Of a stretch of DNA of 64,000 nucleotides, positions 28,074 through 35,690 are shown piece by piece. A program made the position numbers and the translations under genes. Under the pieces are notes generated by a model. It was not told the origin of the DNA. It did not search any database and saw only the letters and a program-made list of their open reading frames with translations. The stretch is from Clostridia bacterium (GTDB taxonomy: Bacteria; Bacillota; Clostridia; Oscillospirales; CAG-272). The DNA lies in NCBI GenBank assembly GCA_017473865.1, contig JAFUJB010000014.1, positions 121,662 to 185,661 of the forward strand. The letters are read 5' to 3'. Every line of letters starts with the position of its first letter. Positions within the stretch are counted from its first letter, which is position 1.

Positions 28074-29798
28074 ATGTTACTTTTCAAAAGCCGTCTGTCA
28101 GCTGAACTGAAAAAAGTTCTTGACAATATTAACGACGCGCACGGACTTGATGAAGAAAAGATTGCGCAGATGCTCGAATACCCCCCTAATGCTGAGATGG
28201 GCGATATTGCGCTTCCCTGCTTCAAAATGTCGAAATCTCTCCGTATGTCGCCCGTTATGATCTCCGAAAAGATCTCTCAAGAGCTTGAAAAACTTGAAAT
28301 CTGCGATATTGAAAAAATTGAAACTGTCAACGGTTACCTCAATATATACATCAAAAAGGATTATTTTGCAAAGAACGTTCTCGGTAACGTTCTTGAAAAA
28401 GGCGAAAAATACGGATCATTCGATTTTGGAAAAGGAAAAACGGTCGTTCTGGACTATTCCTCGCCCAACACGTCAAAGCCCTTCCACATCGGCCACCTTG
28501 GTACAACGGTTATCGGCCACTCCCTCAAAAAGCTTCACGAGTTTGCGGGTTATAACTGTATCGGCATCAACCACCTCGGCGACTGGGGAACGCAAAACGG
28601 CAAGCAGATCGTTGCTTTCAAGCGTTGGGGCAACAAAGAAGAGGTTGAGAAAAAAGGCTGCGACGGACTTGTTGAATTATACGTAAAATTCCATGAAGAA
28701 GCAGAAAAAGATCCTTCCCTCAACGACGAAGCAAGAGCTGAATTCAAGAAAATGGAACAGCACGATCCCGAGAATATTGCTCTCTGGAAATGGTTTCTTG
28801 ACATAAGCCTCAAGGAATATAAAGTCACTTATGACCAGCTCGGCATTACGTTTGATTATTATATGGGAGAAAGCTTCTTCTCCGACAAAATGGACGATCA
28901 GATACAGATAATGAGAGACAAAGGTCTTCTCAAGCTTGATGACGGAGCTTCGATCGTCGACCTCTCCGAATACAATATGCCTCCCTGCCTTATTCTCAAG
29001 AGCGACGGAGCATCACTCTATCCTTCGCGTGATATTTCTGCCGCTGTTTACAGAAAACAGAACTTTGACTTCTCAAAGTGTATCTACGTAACAAGCGCAG
29101 GCCAAAGCCTCCATTTTGCACAGTGGTTCAAGGTTATGGAGCTTATGGGCTATGATTGGACCGATGAGCTCGTTCATATTCCCTATGGAACGGTTAGTAT
29201 CGGCGGTGAAAAGCTTGCGACGAGAACGGGCAACGTTGTTCTCCTCAAGCACCTCTTCGCTCAGGCAATCGAAAAAGTCAAAGCGATCATGGACGACAAA
29301 AACCCCAACCTCGAAAACAGAGACGAAAAGGCAACTGCAGTCGGCGTTGGAGCGATCGTATTCCACTATCTTTCAAACAACAGAATCAAAGATATAAACT
29401 TTGTGCTTGAAGATGCCCTTTGCTTCGAAGGCAATACGGGTCCCTATGCACAGTATACCTATGCAAGAACCTGCAGTGTTCTTGACAAGGCGGTAGGCAT
29501 CGACAGAAGTGCGGCAGGCAGCTACGAGATCAACGATAAGGAAAAAGCCCTTCTCCGTACGATCTCTCTCTTCCCCGAAAAAGTGCTTCAGGCATTAAAT
29601 GAATATGAACCCTCTGTTATCACGAGATATATACTCGACGTATGTACGGCATTCAACAGCTTCTACCACGACTGCCAGATACTCGGCGCGGATGACGAAA
29701 GCGCAAAGGCTTTCCGTCTTAACCTCACTGAAGCAACAAGACACGTTCTCGGAAACGCATTTACACTCATCTGTATGAAGAAAACGGAAAAGATTTAA
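28074..29798 (+). CDS. argS: Arginyl-tRNA synthetase
   Basis: About 574 residues. Class I synthetase with the HIGH-type signature SSPNTSKPFHIGHLGTT and, in place of KMSKS, GGEKLATRTGNVVLL, as is usual for ArgRS. The N-terminal tRNA D-loop domain begins MLLFKSRLSAELKK. The ATG at 28074 has AAAGG eight bases upstream; an earlier in-frame ATG at 28032 is possible but gives a 14-residue extension unlike the family. It is 12 bp from yebC. Confidence 0.96.
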   Translation: MLLFKSRLSAELKKVLDNINDAHGLDEEKIAQMLEYPPNAEMGDIALPCFKMSKSLRMSPVMISEKISQELEKLEICDIEKIETVNGYLNIYIKKDYFAKNVLGNVLEKGEKYGSFDFGKGKTVVLDYSSPNTSKPFHIGHLGTTVIGHSLKKLHEFAGYNCIGINHLGDWGTQNGKQIVAFKRWGNKEEVEKKGCDGLVELYVKFHEEAEKDPSLNDEARAEFKKMEQHDPENIALWKWFLDISLKEYKVTYDQLGITFDYYMGESFFSDKMDDQIQIMRDKGLLKLDDGASIVDLSEYNMPPCLILKSDGASLYPSRDISAAVYRKQNFDFSKCIYVTSAGQSLHFAQWFKVMELMGYDWTDELVHIPYGTVSIGGEKLATRTGNVVLLKHLFAQAIEKVKAIMDDKNPNLENRDEKATAVGVGAIVFHYLSNNRIKDINFVLEDALCFEGNTGPYAQYTYARTCSVLDKAVGIDRSAAGSYEINDKEKALLRTISLFPEKVLQALNEYEPSVITRYILDVCTAFNSFYHDCQILGADDESAKAFRLNLTEATRHVLGNAFTLICMKKTEKI

Positions 29799-29810
29799 GG
29801 AGATATAATT

Positions 29811-30545
29811 ATGTCAGGACATTCAAAATGGAAAAATATTATGCATAAAAAAGAAAAGACAGACGCTCAGAAGGCAAAAGTCTTTTCAAAAGTAGGTAAA
29901 GAGATTACGGTATGCGTTAAAGAGGGCGGTCCCGATCCCGTATCAAACAGTAAACTCCGCGACCTTATCGCTAAAGCAAAATCTCTTAACGTCCCCAACG
30001 ATAACATTGACCGTATTATCAAAAAGGCTACCGCTGCTGACAGTGCGAACTACGAAGAAATCGTATACGAAGGCTACGGCCCCTCGGGCGTTGCAGTTAT
30101 CGTTGAAGCTCTTACCGACAACAGAAACCGTACGGGCGGCGACGTCAGACACTATTTTGACAAATACGGTGCTTCCCTCGGTCAGACGGGTTGCGTAAGC
30201 TACCTCTTTGAAGACAAGGGCGTAATAATAGTTGCAAAAAAAGCCGGTCTTGATGAAGACAAGCTTATGGAAGACGCTCTTGAAGCGGGCGCTGAAGATT
30301 TTGTGGACGAAGGCGAAATCTTCGAGATCTATACTACTACAGAGGATCTTGATTTTGTAAGCAACACACTCAGAGAAAAAGGATACGAAATAGAATCTGC
30401 CGAAAAGGACAAGATTCCTTCAAACTACGTTACACTCGAAAGCGAAGACGACCTCAAGAAAATGCGCCTTCTCCTTGAATACCTTGAAGAACATGACGAC
30501 GTTCAGGAAATCTATCATAACTGGGATTCTCCCGACGAAGAATAA
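29811..30545 (+). CDS. yebC: YebC/TACO1-family protein
   Basis: 244 residues starting MSGHSKWKNIMHKKEKTD, the hallmark of the YebC/PmpR/TACO1 family. Members were described as transcription factors; more recent work describes a ribosome-associated role at proline-rich stretches. AAGGAG lies upstream. It lies 12 bp behind argS in the same transcript and is followed by a strong terminator. Confidence 0.97.
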   Translation: MSGHSKWKNIMHKKEKTDAQKAKVFSKVGKEITVCVKEGGPDPVSNSKLRDLIAKAKSLNVPNDNIDRIIKKATAADSANYEEIVYEGYGPSGVAVIVEALTDNRNRTGGDVRHYFDKYGASLGQTGCVSYLFEDKGVIIVAKKAGLDEDKLMEDALEAGAEDFVDEGEIFEIYTTTEDLDFVSNTLREKGYEIESAEKDKIPSNYVTLESEDDLKKMRLLLEYLEEHDDVQEIYHNWDSPDEE

Positions 30546-30560
30546 TACGTATTATATTAT

Positions 30561-30588
30561 AATCCCCCGTTTTTACGGGGGATTTTTT
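30561..30588 (+). terminator. argS-yebC terminator
   Basis: AATCCCCCG/CGGGGGATT stem followed by TTTTTT, 15 bases after the yebC stop codon. Confidence 0.95.
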
Positions 30589-30601
30589 ATGAGGACAATT
30601 A

Positions 30602-30660
30602 TTCAGGGTGTTGCCCTGAAAACCTCCGCCCCCCTACTTTCTTTTAAGGAAAGAAAGTAG
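30602..30660. repeat. Bipartite CAGGG/CCCTG hairpin repeat, copy 2
   Basis: TTCAGGG-N5-CCCTGAA (30602-30620), then AACC and a second hairpin with CTACTTTCTTT arms (30634-30660). The second hairpin doubles as the start of the first unit of the tandem repeat. Confidence 0.75.
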
Positions 30661-31001
30661 GCAAAGAAACCTTGCAACTTGGGTTTATCTGAACATTATT
30701 GTCTCAGTAACCCCATATGTCATTTACCGTGGGCGCCTGTATGCGCGTGTCGCAACCCAAAAACTTGGCATCTACTTTTTTTACGAAAGAAAGTAGGCAA
30801 AGAAACCTTGCAACTTGGGTTTATCTGAACATTATTGTCTCAGTAACCCCATATGCCATTTACCGTGGGCGCCTGTATGCGCGTGTCGCAACCCAAAAAC
30901 TTGGCATCTACTTTTTTACGAAAGAAAGTAGGCAAAGAAACCTTGCAACTTGGGTTTATCTGAACATTATTGTCTCAGTAACCCCATATGCCATTTACCG
31001 T
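30634..31001. repeat. Tandem repeat, about 136-138 bp unit, 2.7 copies
   Basis: Units begin at 30634, 30772 and 30908, each with a hairpin of the form CTACTTT...AAAGAAAGTAG. Beyond the hairpins the units are nearly identical: one T/C change (ATATGTCAT versus ATATGCCAT) and a one-base T-run difference. Each unit also holds a wider inverted repeat (AACTTGGGTT with AACCCAA). The periods are not a multiple of three and no ribosome-binding site is present, so the open frames across it are not genes. The last copy is truncated after CATTTACCGT. This fills most of the 496 bp between yebC and the XRE gene. Confidence 0.92.
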
Positions 31002-31003
31002 AG

Positions 31004-31038
31004 GCATAAAAAAAGATACGGCTTTGTTCCGTATCTTT
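31004..31038 (-). terminator. Terminator of the XRE regulator gene
   Basis: Minus-strand AAAGATACGG/CCGTATCTTT stem followed by T residues, directly after the stop codon. Confidence 0.9.
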
Positions 31039-31041
31039 CTG

Positions 31042-31305
31042 TTATATCTCTTCTTTATCGTTTTGTGTCTCAAAAAGCGAGTCTATGCTTACTCCGAGAA
31101 TCCTGGCAATCGCGTAAAGCTCAATATCAGTCGCATAACGAACCTGACCTTCAAGCTTCGAATAGCTCGTCGGGTTTATATCAACGCCCATCGTCTGAAG
31201 ACGCGATATAAAATCCTTCTGTTTCAATCCTCTTTTTTTGCGAAGATACTCTATATTTTTTCCGACAACGTTACAGTCTCCGTAATCCTGCTTCCTTGTT
31301 TTCAT
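31042..31305 (-). CDS. XRE-family helix-turn-helix regulator
   Basis: About 87 residues. A single HTH_3 domain covers most of the protein (GKNIEYLRKKRGLKQKDF, then YSKLEGQVRYATDIELYAIA). No effector domain is present, so it is a small DNA-binding regulator. GGGGGA four bases upstream of 31305 favours that ATG over one nine codons earlier. An inverted repeat just upstream (31340-31367) could be an autoregulatory operator. Targets are unknown; neighbouring genes are housekeeping. Confidence 0.85.
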   Translation of the reverse strand: MKTRKQDYGDCNVVGKNIEYLRKKRGLKQKDFISRLQTMGVDINPTSYSKLEGQVRYATDIELYAIARILGVSIDSLFETQNDKEEI

Positions 31306-31339
31306 TTTTCCCCCGTCAAACATTCGGTTCACTTAATTA

Positions 31340-31367
31340 AGTCAGTCAATATTTTTTATTACTGACT
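31340..31367. promoter_or_regulatory. Inverted repeat upstream of the XRE gene, possible operator
   Basis: AGTCAGT (31340-31346) and ACTGACT (31361-31367) are exact inverted arms separated by 14 AT-rich bases, placed 35-60 bases before the XRE start codon. No clear -35/-10 pair was found here. Confidence 0.4.
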
Positions 31368-31441
31368 ATTATAAATCTCAATTGGAATTATAACCTTGTT
31401 TTAATGCCCCAAAATTCCGCAATAGAATTATACTCAATAAA

Positions 31442-31476
31442 ACAAAAGAAAGTACACCTTTTTGGTATACTTTCTT
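31442..31476 (-). terminator. Terminator of the TIGR04086 gene
   Basis: Minus-strand AAGAAAGTATACC/GGTGTACTTTCTT stem followed by TTGTTTT, overlapping the end of the gene. Confidence 0.75.
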
Positions 31477-31876
31477 ATCTTTTTTTGCTCCGTTTCCGTC
31501 TTTTTTTTACAGAAGGAATACCAAGCCTACCGCCAAACGCGCATATAAATGCTACAAAAACATACAAAAACCATCTGATTATTCCCGTCCCCTCTCCGTT
31601 TTGTCTGAGGAAAAGCGAAAGGATAATTATAAAGACCATAAGCATAATGCCCGTAAATAAACCGGCAAGCATTCCGTCAGTCTTGTTAAACCTTGCTGCT
31701 GCAAACCCGCCCGCAAACGCACTTATATACAGCACGGCAATTCCGAGAGGTTTAAACAGAGAAGCGGGATCTTGCCTTGTATAACATATATACCCGCAAA
31801 TCATAAGCAAAACCACACTCAGAGCCATTGATACCAAAAAGCCTTTTACACTATTCTTTATTATTTGTTTCTGCAA
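31475..31876 (-). CDS. TIGR04086/DUF3792-family membrane protein
   Basis: 133 residues with four predicted transmembrane helices (about 10-32, 42-62, 70-92, 100-120) and a very basic C-terminus (KKRRKRSKKR). The pattern and its place downstream of yajC match the TIGR04086 family found in Clostridia; its function is unknown. The start is a TTG at 31876 because an in-frame stop lies just upstream and the next ATG would cut off the first helix. Confidence 0.75.
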   Translation of the reverse strand: MQKQIIKNSVKGFLVSMALSVVLLMICGYICYTRQDPASLFKPLGIAVLYISAFAGGFAAARFNKTDGMLAGLFTGIMLMVFIIILSLFLRQNGEGTGIIRWFLYVFVAFICAFGGRLGIPSVKKRRKRSKKR

Positions 31877-31878
31877 GT

Positions 31879-31937
31879 AAAAAACACCCTTTCATAAACA
31901 TCTTTTGATATATGTTTATGCATCGGGGTGTTTTTTT
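31879..31937. terminator. Hairpin between yajC and the TIGR04086 gene
   Basis: AAAACACCC/GGGTGTTTT outer arms and an inner CATAAACAT/ATGTTTATG helix form a long hairpin with T runs on both strands. It follows yajC and overlaps the leader of the TIGR04086 gene, which may depend on read-through. Confidence 0.8.
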
Positions 31938-31946
31938 ATTCCAAGA

Positions 31947-32276
31947 TTATTCGCAATCTTCTGCCTTTACGTCAACAACCTTAATAGCGCTCTTGAGAAG
32001 TCTGATCTTCGTCTTGTCTCCGCTTGATTCAATGAGAACGGTTTCATCTTTGATGCTGATAATCTTACCGATTATTCCGCCGATGGTTGTAATTTCATCG
32101 CCAACCTGAAGATTGTTTCTCATATCCATAATTTGCTTTTCCTGCTTCTTCTGGGGTCTTATCATAAAGAAATACATCACAACGAGAAGTACTACGATCA
32201 TTATGATGCTTCCCCACTGTTCAAAGAAAGTAGGCTGTACGTTTTCATTTGCTTGTGCCAGAAAATTAAAAAACAT
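31947..32276 (-). CDS. yajC: Preprotein translocase subunit YajC
   Basis: 109 residues. A short N-terminus, one transmembrane helix (about 23-40), then the conserved RPQKKQEKQ and a small soluble domain (LQVGDEITTIGGIIGKI). It is an accessory protein of the SecDF-YajC complex. GGAGGA upstream fixes the start at 32276 and excludes a longer frame. secD and secF are not adjacent here. Confidence 0.95.
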   Translation of the reverse strand: MFFNFLAQANENVQPTFFEQWGSIIMIVVLLVVMYFFMIRPQKKQEKQIMDMRNNLQVGDEITTIGGIIGKIISIKDETVLIESSGDKTKIRLLKSAIKVVDVKAEDCE

Positions 32277-32319
32277 TTTCTTCCTCCAAAATGTATTCAT
32301 ATTTTTAAATATTGTCATA

Positions 32320-32348
32320 ATTATATACTCAAACAGGCGTTCTTGCAA
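32320..32348 (-). promoter_or_regulatory. Sigma-A promoter of yajC
   Basis: Minus-strand TTGCAA (32343-32348), 17-bp spacer, TATAAT (32320-32325). Confidence 0.88.
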
Positions 32349-32380
32349 GTACATAATGTAAATTTTTGTATTTTTTGCAT

Positions 32381-34519
32381 TTAGGAATTCTGCAAACGCC
32401 CGAAAAGCTTGTCCATATAAGATGCAAGACTTTTATTTTCGTTTAAAGAAAGCTTGGGATCGTTTTGTAATATTTCCCCCGCTTCCGCAAAAGCCTTTTG
32501 CAAAAGCTCCATATCGCAAAGGGTGGCAAATCTGAACTTCATACCGCCGCTCTGCCTTGCGTCTCCTTGCCTGTTGGTAAAGAAATCACCGGGACCTCTC
32601 TGTTCAAGGTCGGCCTCTGCTATCTTGAAGCCGTTATTAGTGGAACACATCACGTTAAGTCTTTGCTTTGATTTTTCGTTTTCCGAGGACGAAACGAGTA
32701 TACAATAAGACTTATCTTTTCCTCTGCCGACTCTGCCTCTGAGCTGGTGAAGCTGTGAAAGCCCAAAACGTTCCGCATTTTCAACAACCATTAAAACGGC
32801 ATTGGGGACGTTTACGCCGACTTCAATAACGGTTGTCGAAACGAGTATTTTAATTTTATCCTGCTCAAATTCCCGCATAACCCTTTTTTTGTCCGCACTC
32901 TTCATTTTACCGTGGACAAGCCCCACTTTAATGTCGGGAAAGACCTCGTTCTGCAATTTCTCTGCAAGACCGGTTGCTGACATCAGCTTATTGTCTCTTG
33001 TTTTCCTTACGTCTTCATCGGTAAAATCAAAGGGCAAAAGTCCGCTTTCGTCGTCCTCTGTATCTTCAACTGCAGGGCATACGATATATACCTGATTTGA
33101 TATGGCATTTTTTCTGATAAAGCCATTAAGCCTTTCTCTGTAACTCTCGTCGACAAGAAAAGTATCTACTTTCTGTCTTCCGGGGGGAAGTTCGTCAAGC
33201 ACGGAAATATCAAGGTCGCCGTAAAGAATGAGAGCCAGAGTTCTCGGGATGGGCGTAGCCGACATAACAAGAACGTGCGCATCGTAACTACCCGTAAGAT
33301 GAGTTTTTTCAGCAAGAAGCGTTCTCTGCCTTACGCCAAATCTGTGCTGTTCATCGGTTATGACAAGTCCCAGCTTTTCAAACTCAAGCTTTTCATTGAG
33401 CAGAGCGTGCGTACCGATAACAATCTGTATCTCGTTTGTTCTTACCTTTTCGTATATATCCCTCTTGTTAGCCGCTGTAGTAGAGCCCGTAAGCAGAGCA
33501 ACCTTTATGCCAAGGTCTTCAAACAAGGGGTTAAGGTCATTATAGTGCTGTGTTGCAAGTATTTCCGTAGGAGCCATAAGCGCCCCCTGCGTATTGTTTT
33601 TGACTGCGGCATAAAGAGCAATCGAAGCGCACGCCGTCTTACCCGAACCGACGTCGCCCGACAAAAGACGGCTCATTGGTCTGCCCTCTTTATTTGACAT
33701 ATCAGCCAATATCTCGTTTACAGAGCGTCTTTGAGCGTTTGTCAACTTATAAGGCATTTTTTTCAAAATATCTGTTATATTGGTATCCGCCATACAAAAG
33801 GCATTACCGTTTTTTCTGTGGCTTTTAGCAAGAGAAATGCCCAGAGCAAAAGCATAGAGCTCCTCAAAAACAAATCGCTCCCGCGCCTTTTTGACACTTT
33901 CGATAGTTTTTGGAAAATGTATTTCAATCAACGCGTCTTTCAGACTCATCAGCCCGTATTTTTTCAGTTGGCTTTCGCTGAAAATATCGGGGAAATCATA
34001 TTTTTCTTCAATAAGCGTTTTTATCGCCGTTTCATTTGCGTTTTTTATAAACTTCTGAGTAAGTCCTTCGGTAAGAGGATATACAGGCACGAGATCGGGC
34101 AATTTTCTGCCTTGAATTACCGGTTCGTATACGGGAGAGGACATATCTCTTTTGCCGTATTTTACCGACAGCTTTCCATAAAACCTGAACTCGTCGCCCA
34201 CATTAAAAACGTCTTTGACAAACGGTTGATTAAAAAATGTCAAAGTAACCTTTCCCGTATCGTCAAATGCGACCAGTTTTGTCAGTTGCTTTCTGTTCTT
34301 CAGCATTACCGTTTGCGGTTTTGTGGCTATCGTAAGCAAAAATGCGCCTACAGTTCCGTCAGGAGTCATTGCGAGCGGCAAAATATCCCCTCTGTTCTGA
34401 TATGCTCTGGGAAAGTGGTAAAGCAGATCTTCAACCGTTCTTATACCGAGATTAAGAAAACATTCAAATCTTTTTTTACCAATGCCCGACATACTGCTCA
34501 CTACCGTTGAAAAATCCAT
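32381..34519 (-). CDS. recG: ATP-dependent DNA helicase RecG
   Basis: 712 residues. An N-terminal wedge/OB domain (VTLTFFNQPF about 95-105) precedes a superfamily 2 helicase core: Walker A LLSGDVGSGKTA, DEQHRFGV (DExH), SATPIPRTL, and the C-terminal TRG-like QRGPGDFF motif. RecG remodels stalled forks and Holliday junctions. Slightly longer than E. coli RecG. No strong own promoter was found, so it may be read with the upstream membrane protein through two hairpins. Confidence 0.97.
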   Translation of the reverse strand: MDFSTVVSSMSGIGKKRFECFLNLGIRTVEDLLYHFPRAYQNRGDILPLAMTPDGTVGAFLLTIATKPQTVMLKNRKQLTKLVAFDDTGKVTLTFFNQPFVKDVFNVGDEFRFYGKLSVKYGKRDMSSPVYEPVIQGRKLPDLVPVYPLTEGLTQKFIKNANETAIKTLIEEKYDFPDIFSESQLKKYGLMSLKDALIEIHFPKTIESVKKARERFVFEELYAFALGISLAKSHRKNGNAFCMADTNITDILKKMPYKLTNAQRRSVNEILADMSNKEGRPMSRLLSGDVGSGKTACASIALYAAVKNNTQGALMAPTEILATQHYNDLNPLFEDLGIKVALLTGSTTAANKRDIYEKVRTNEIQIVIGTHALLNEKLEFEKLGLVITDEQHRFGVRQRTLLAEKTHLTGSYDAHVLVMSATPIPRTLALILYGDLDISVLDELPPGRQKVDTFLVDESYRERLNGFIRKNAISNQVYIVCPAVEDTEDDESGLLPFDFTDEDVRKTRDNKLMSATGLAEKLQNEVFPDIKVGLVHGKMKSADKKRVMREFEQDKIKILVSTTVIEVGVNVPNAVLMVVENAERFGLSQLHQLRGRVGRGKDKSYCILVSSSENEKSKQRLNVMCSTNNGFKIAEADLEQRGPGDFFTNRQGDARQSGGMKFRFATLCDMELLQKAFAEAGEILQNDPKLSLNENKSLASYMDKLFGRLQNS

Positions 34520-34547
34520 TACCTTTCCCTCCTACATTTTTTAAACA

Positions 34548-34616
34548 AGTTAATGTGTGGACTTAGCCCACACATTAACTGTTGAATTCAAAGAAGGCGG
34601 AGTTTTTTACTCCGCC
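34548..34616 (-). terminator. Two tandem hairpins after the 34626 membrane protein gene
   Basis: In transcript order: GGCGGAGT-loop-ACTCCGCC (34596-34616) nine bases after the stop, then an AGTTAATGTGTGG hairpin (34548-34580) with a short central loop. The same classical-plus-long-stem order occurs after the histidine kinase and rpsT. Confidence 0.7.
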
Positions 34617-34625
34617 GTCATCTTT

Positions 34626-35603
34626 TTATTCTTCGTCTTTTTTTCCTTCATTCTCGGTATCTGAAACTTTTTCATTCTCCTCGTTATGCTTTTCTTTCAA
34701 AGCATCGTCGGAAATTTTTTCACTAATTACGGATTCTTCCTCTTCCTCGCTGAATATTCCTCCGGGTTTAGGCTTCTTCACTCTCTTCCTTAAACCTAAA
34801 CTTGCTATTGAATATCCGAGCAGCCTTGTGAGAATATAAACCGCCATAACAGTACCGTATACAGCGCAAGAAATCTCGTTGTCGAGTATAATGTCACCGC
34901 TTATCCACTCATACGCCGTAGGCAAAAACGTGGGACAAAGGAATATAATCGCAAAAGATGCTACCATAAGATACGTTCTGGGCTTCGATTTACCGAGCAA
35001 CGCCCTCGTTTCCATAAGCTGATAGATCATAAGCGCAATCAGTGAAAGCTCTTCTATCACTCTTACAGGACTGTTCATCTCTATAGTGTGGTCAAAATAC
35101 ATTCCCAAAAGGTATATCCAAGTCCATATAATCGGGAAAAACGAGAATACTGCCTGTATTTTCTCGGTCGACTTTCCTGCAAGAAAAGAAATAAAATAGT
35201 ATATAGCCGCAGGAAAAGCAACGAAAGAACCTATATAAGTTGTCTTTTCAACAACCGATGCTGTGCTGAACGTGTCTACCTTGAACGACATCAGAAAAGT
35301 AACCGATGAATAACAAAGCACAGCAGCAGCCGCCAAAGATACTACTGCAGTAAACAACGGTAATCCGTAAACACCCTTGGGCAGATTATCTTTCCCAAAC
35401 AAAATTGAAGAAACGATAATGACAGCAACGCCGACAAGCATAAATACCGAGAATGCCTCGGGAGTAACGGTTCCCGCTTTATACATTCCTGTGCCCGATT
35501 CAACGTAATGCTTTTCAAGTATCACGTTGAAAACAGTTGCCAATGCGGCAATAACCGCCGTTATCAAAGTGTATATCCACACCATAACCTTATTTTCGTT
35601 CAT
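34626..35603 (-). CDS. Polytopic membrane protein of unknown function with acidic tail
   Basis: 325 residues, family not recognised. About seven hydrophobic helices (roughly 8-28, 50-67, 80-105, 120-145, 150-170, 180-200, 212-230, with a further segment near 245-265) are followed by a cytoplasmic tail of about 50 residues rich in Glu, Asp, Lys and Ser. No transporter signature or catalytic motif is visible. AAGGAT precedes the ATG, with a near-consensus promoter upstream. It lies between yhaN and recG, all on the same strand. Confidence 0.75.
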   Translation of the reverse strand: MNENKVMVWIYTLITAVIAALATVFNVILEKHYVESGTGMYKAGTVTPEAFSVFMLVGVAVIIVSSILFGKDNLPKGVYGLPLFTAVVSLAAAAVLCYSSVTFLMSFKVDTFSTASVVEKTTYIGSFVAFPAAIYYFISFLAGKSTEKIQAVFSFFPIIWTWIYLLGMYFDHTIEMNSPVRVIEELSLIALMIYQLMETRALLGKSKPRTYLMVASFAIIFLCPTFLPTAYEWISGDIILDNEISCAVYGTVMAVYILTRLLGYSIASLGLRKRVKKPKPGGIFSEEEEESVISEKISDDALKEKHNEENEKVSDTENEGKKDEE

Positions 35604-35647
35604 ATTTTTAATCCTTACAACTAATATTACAATTTAATACTTCGTAT

Positions 35648-35676
35648 ATTATATACCATTTTTTTCGTTTTTTCAA
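35648..35676 (-). promoter_or_regulatory. Promoter of the 34626 membrane protein gene
   Basis: Minus-strand TTGAAA (35671-35676), 17-bp spacer, TATAAT (35648-35653). Confidence 0.85.
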
Positions 35677-35690
35677 TACATCGAAAAAAT

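Noticed and set aside
30602-31001. CRISPR array
   Set aside because: Only 2.7 units of about 136-138 bp with no unique spacers between short repeats, and no cas genes in the window.
30717-31211. Long open frame across the tandem repeats with a repeated peptide pattern
   Set aside because: The repeat periods are not multiples of three, there is no ribosome-binding site, and the peptide merely reflects the DNA repeat.
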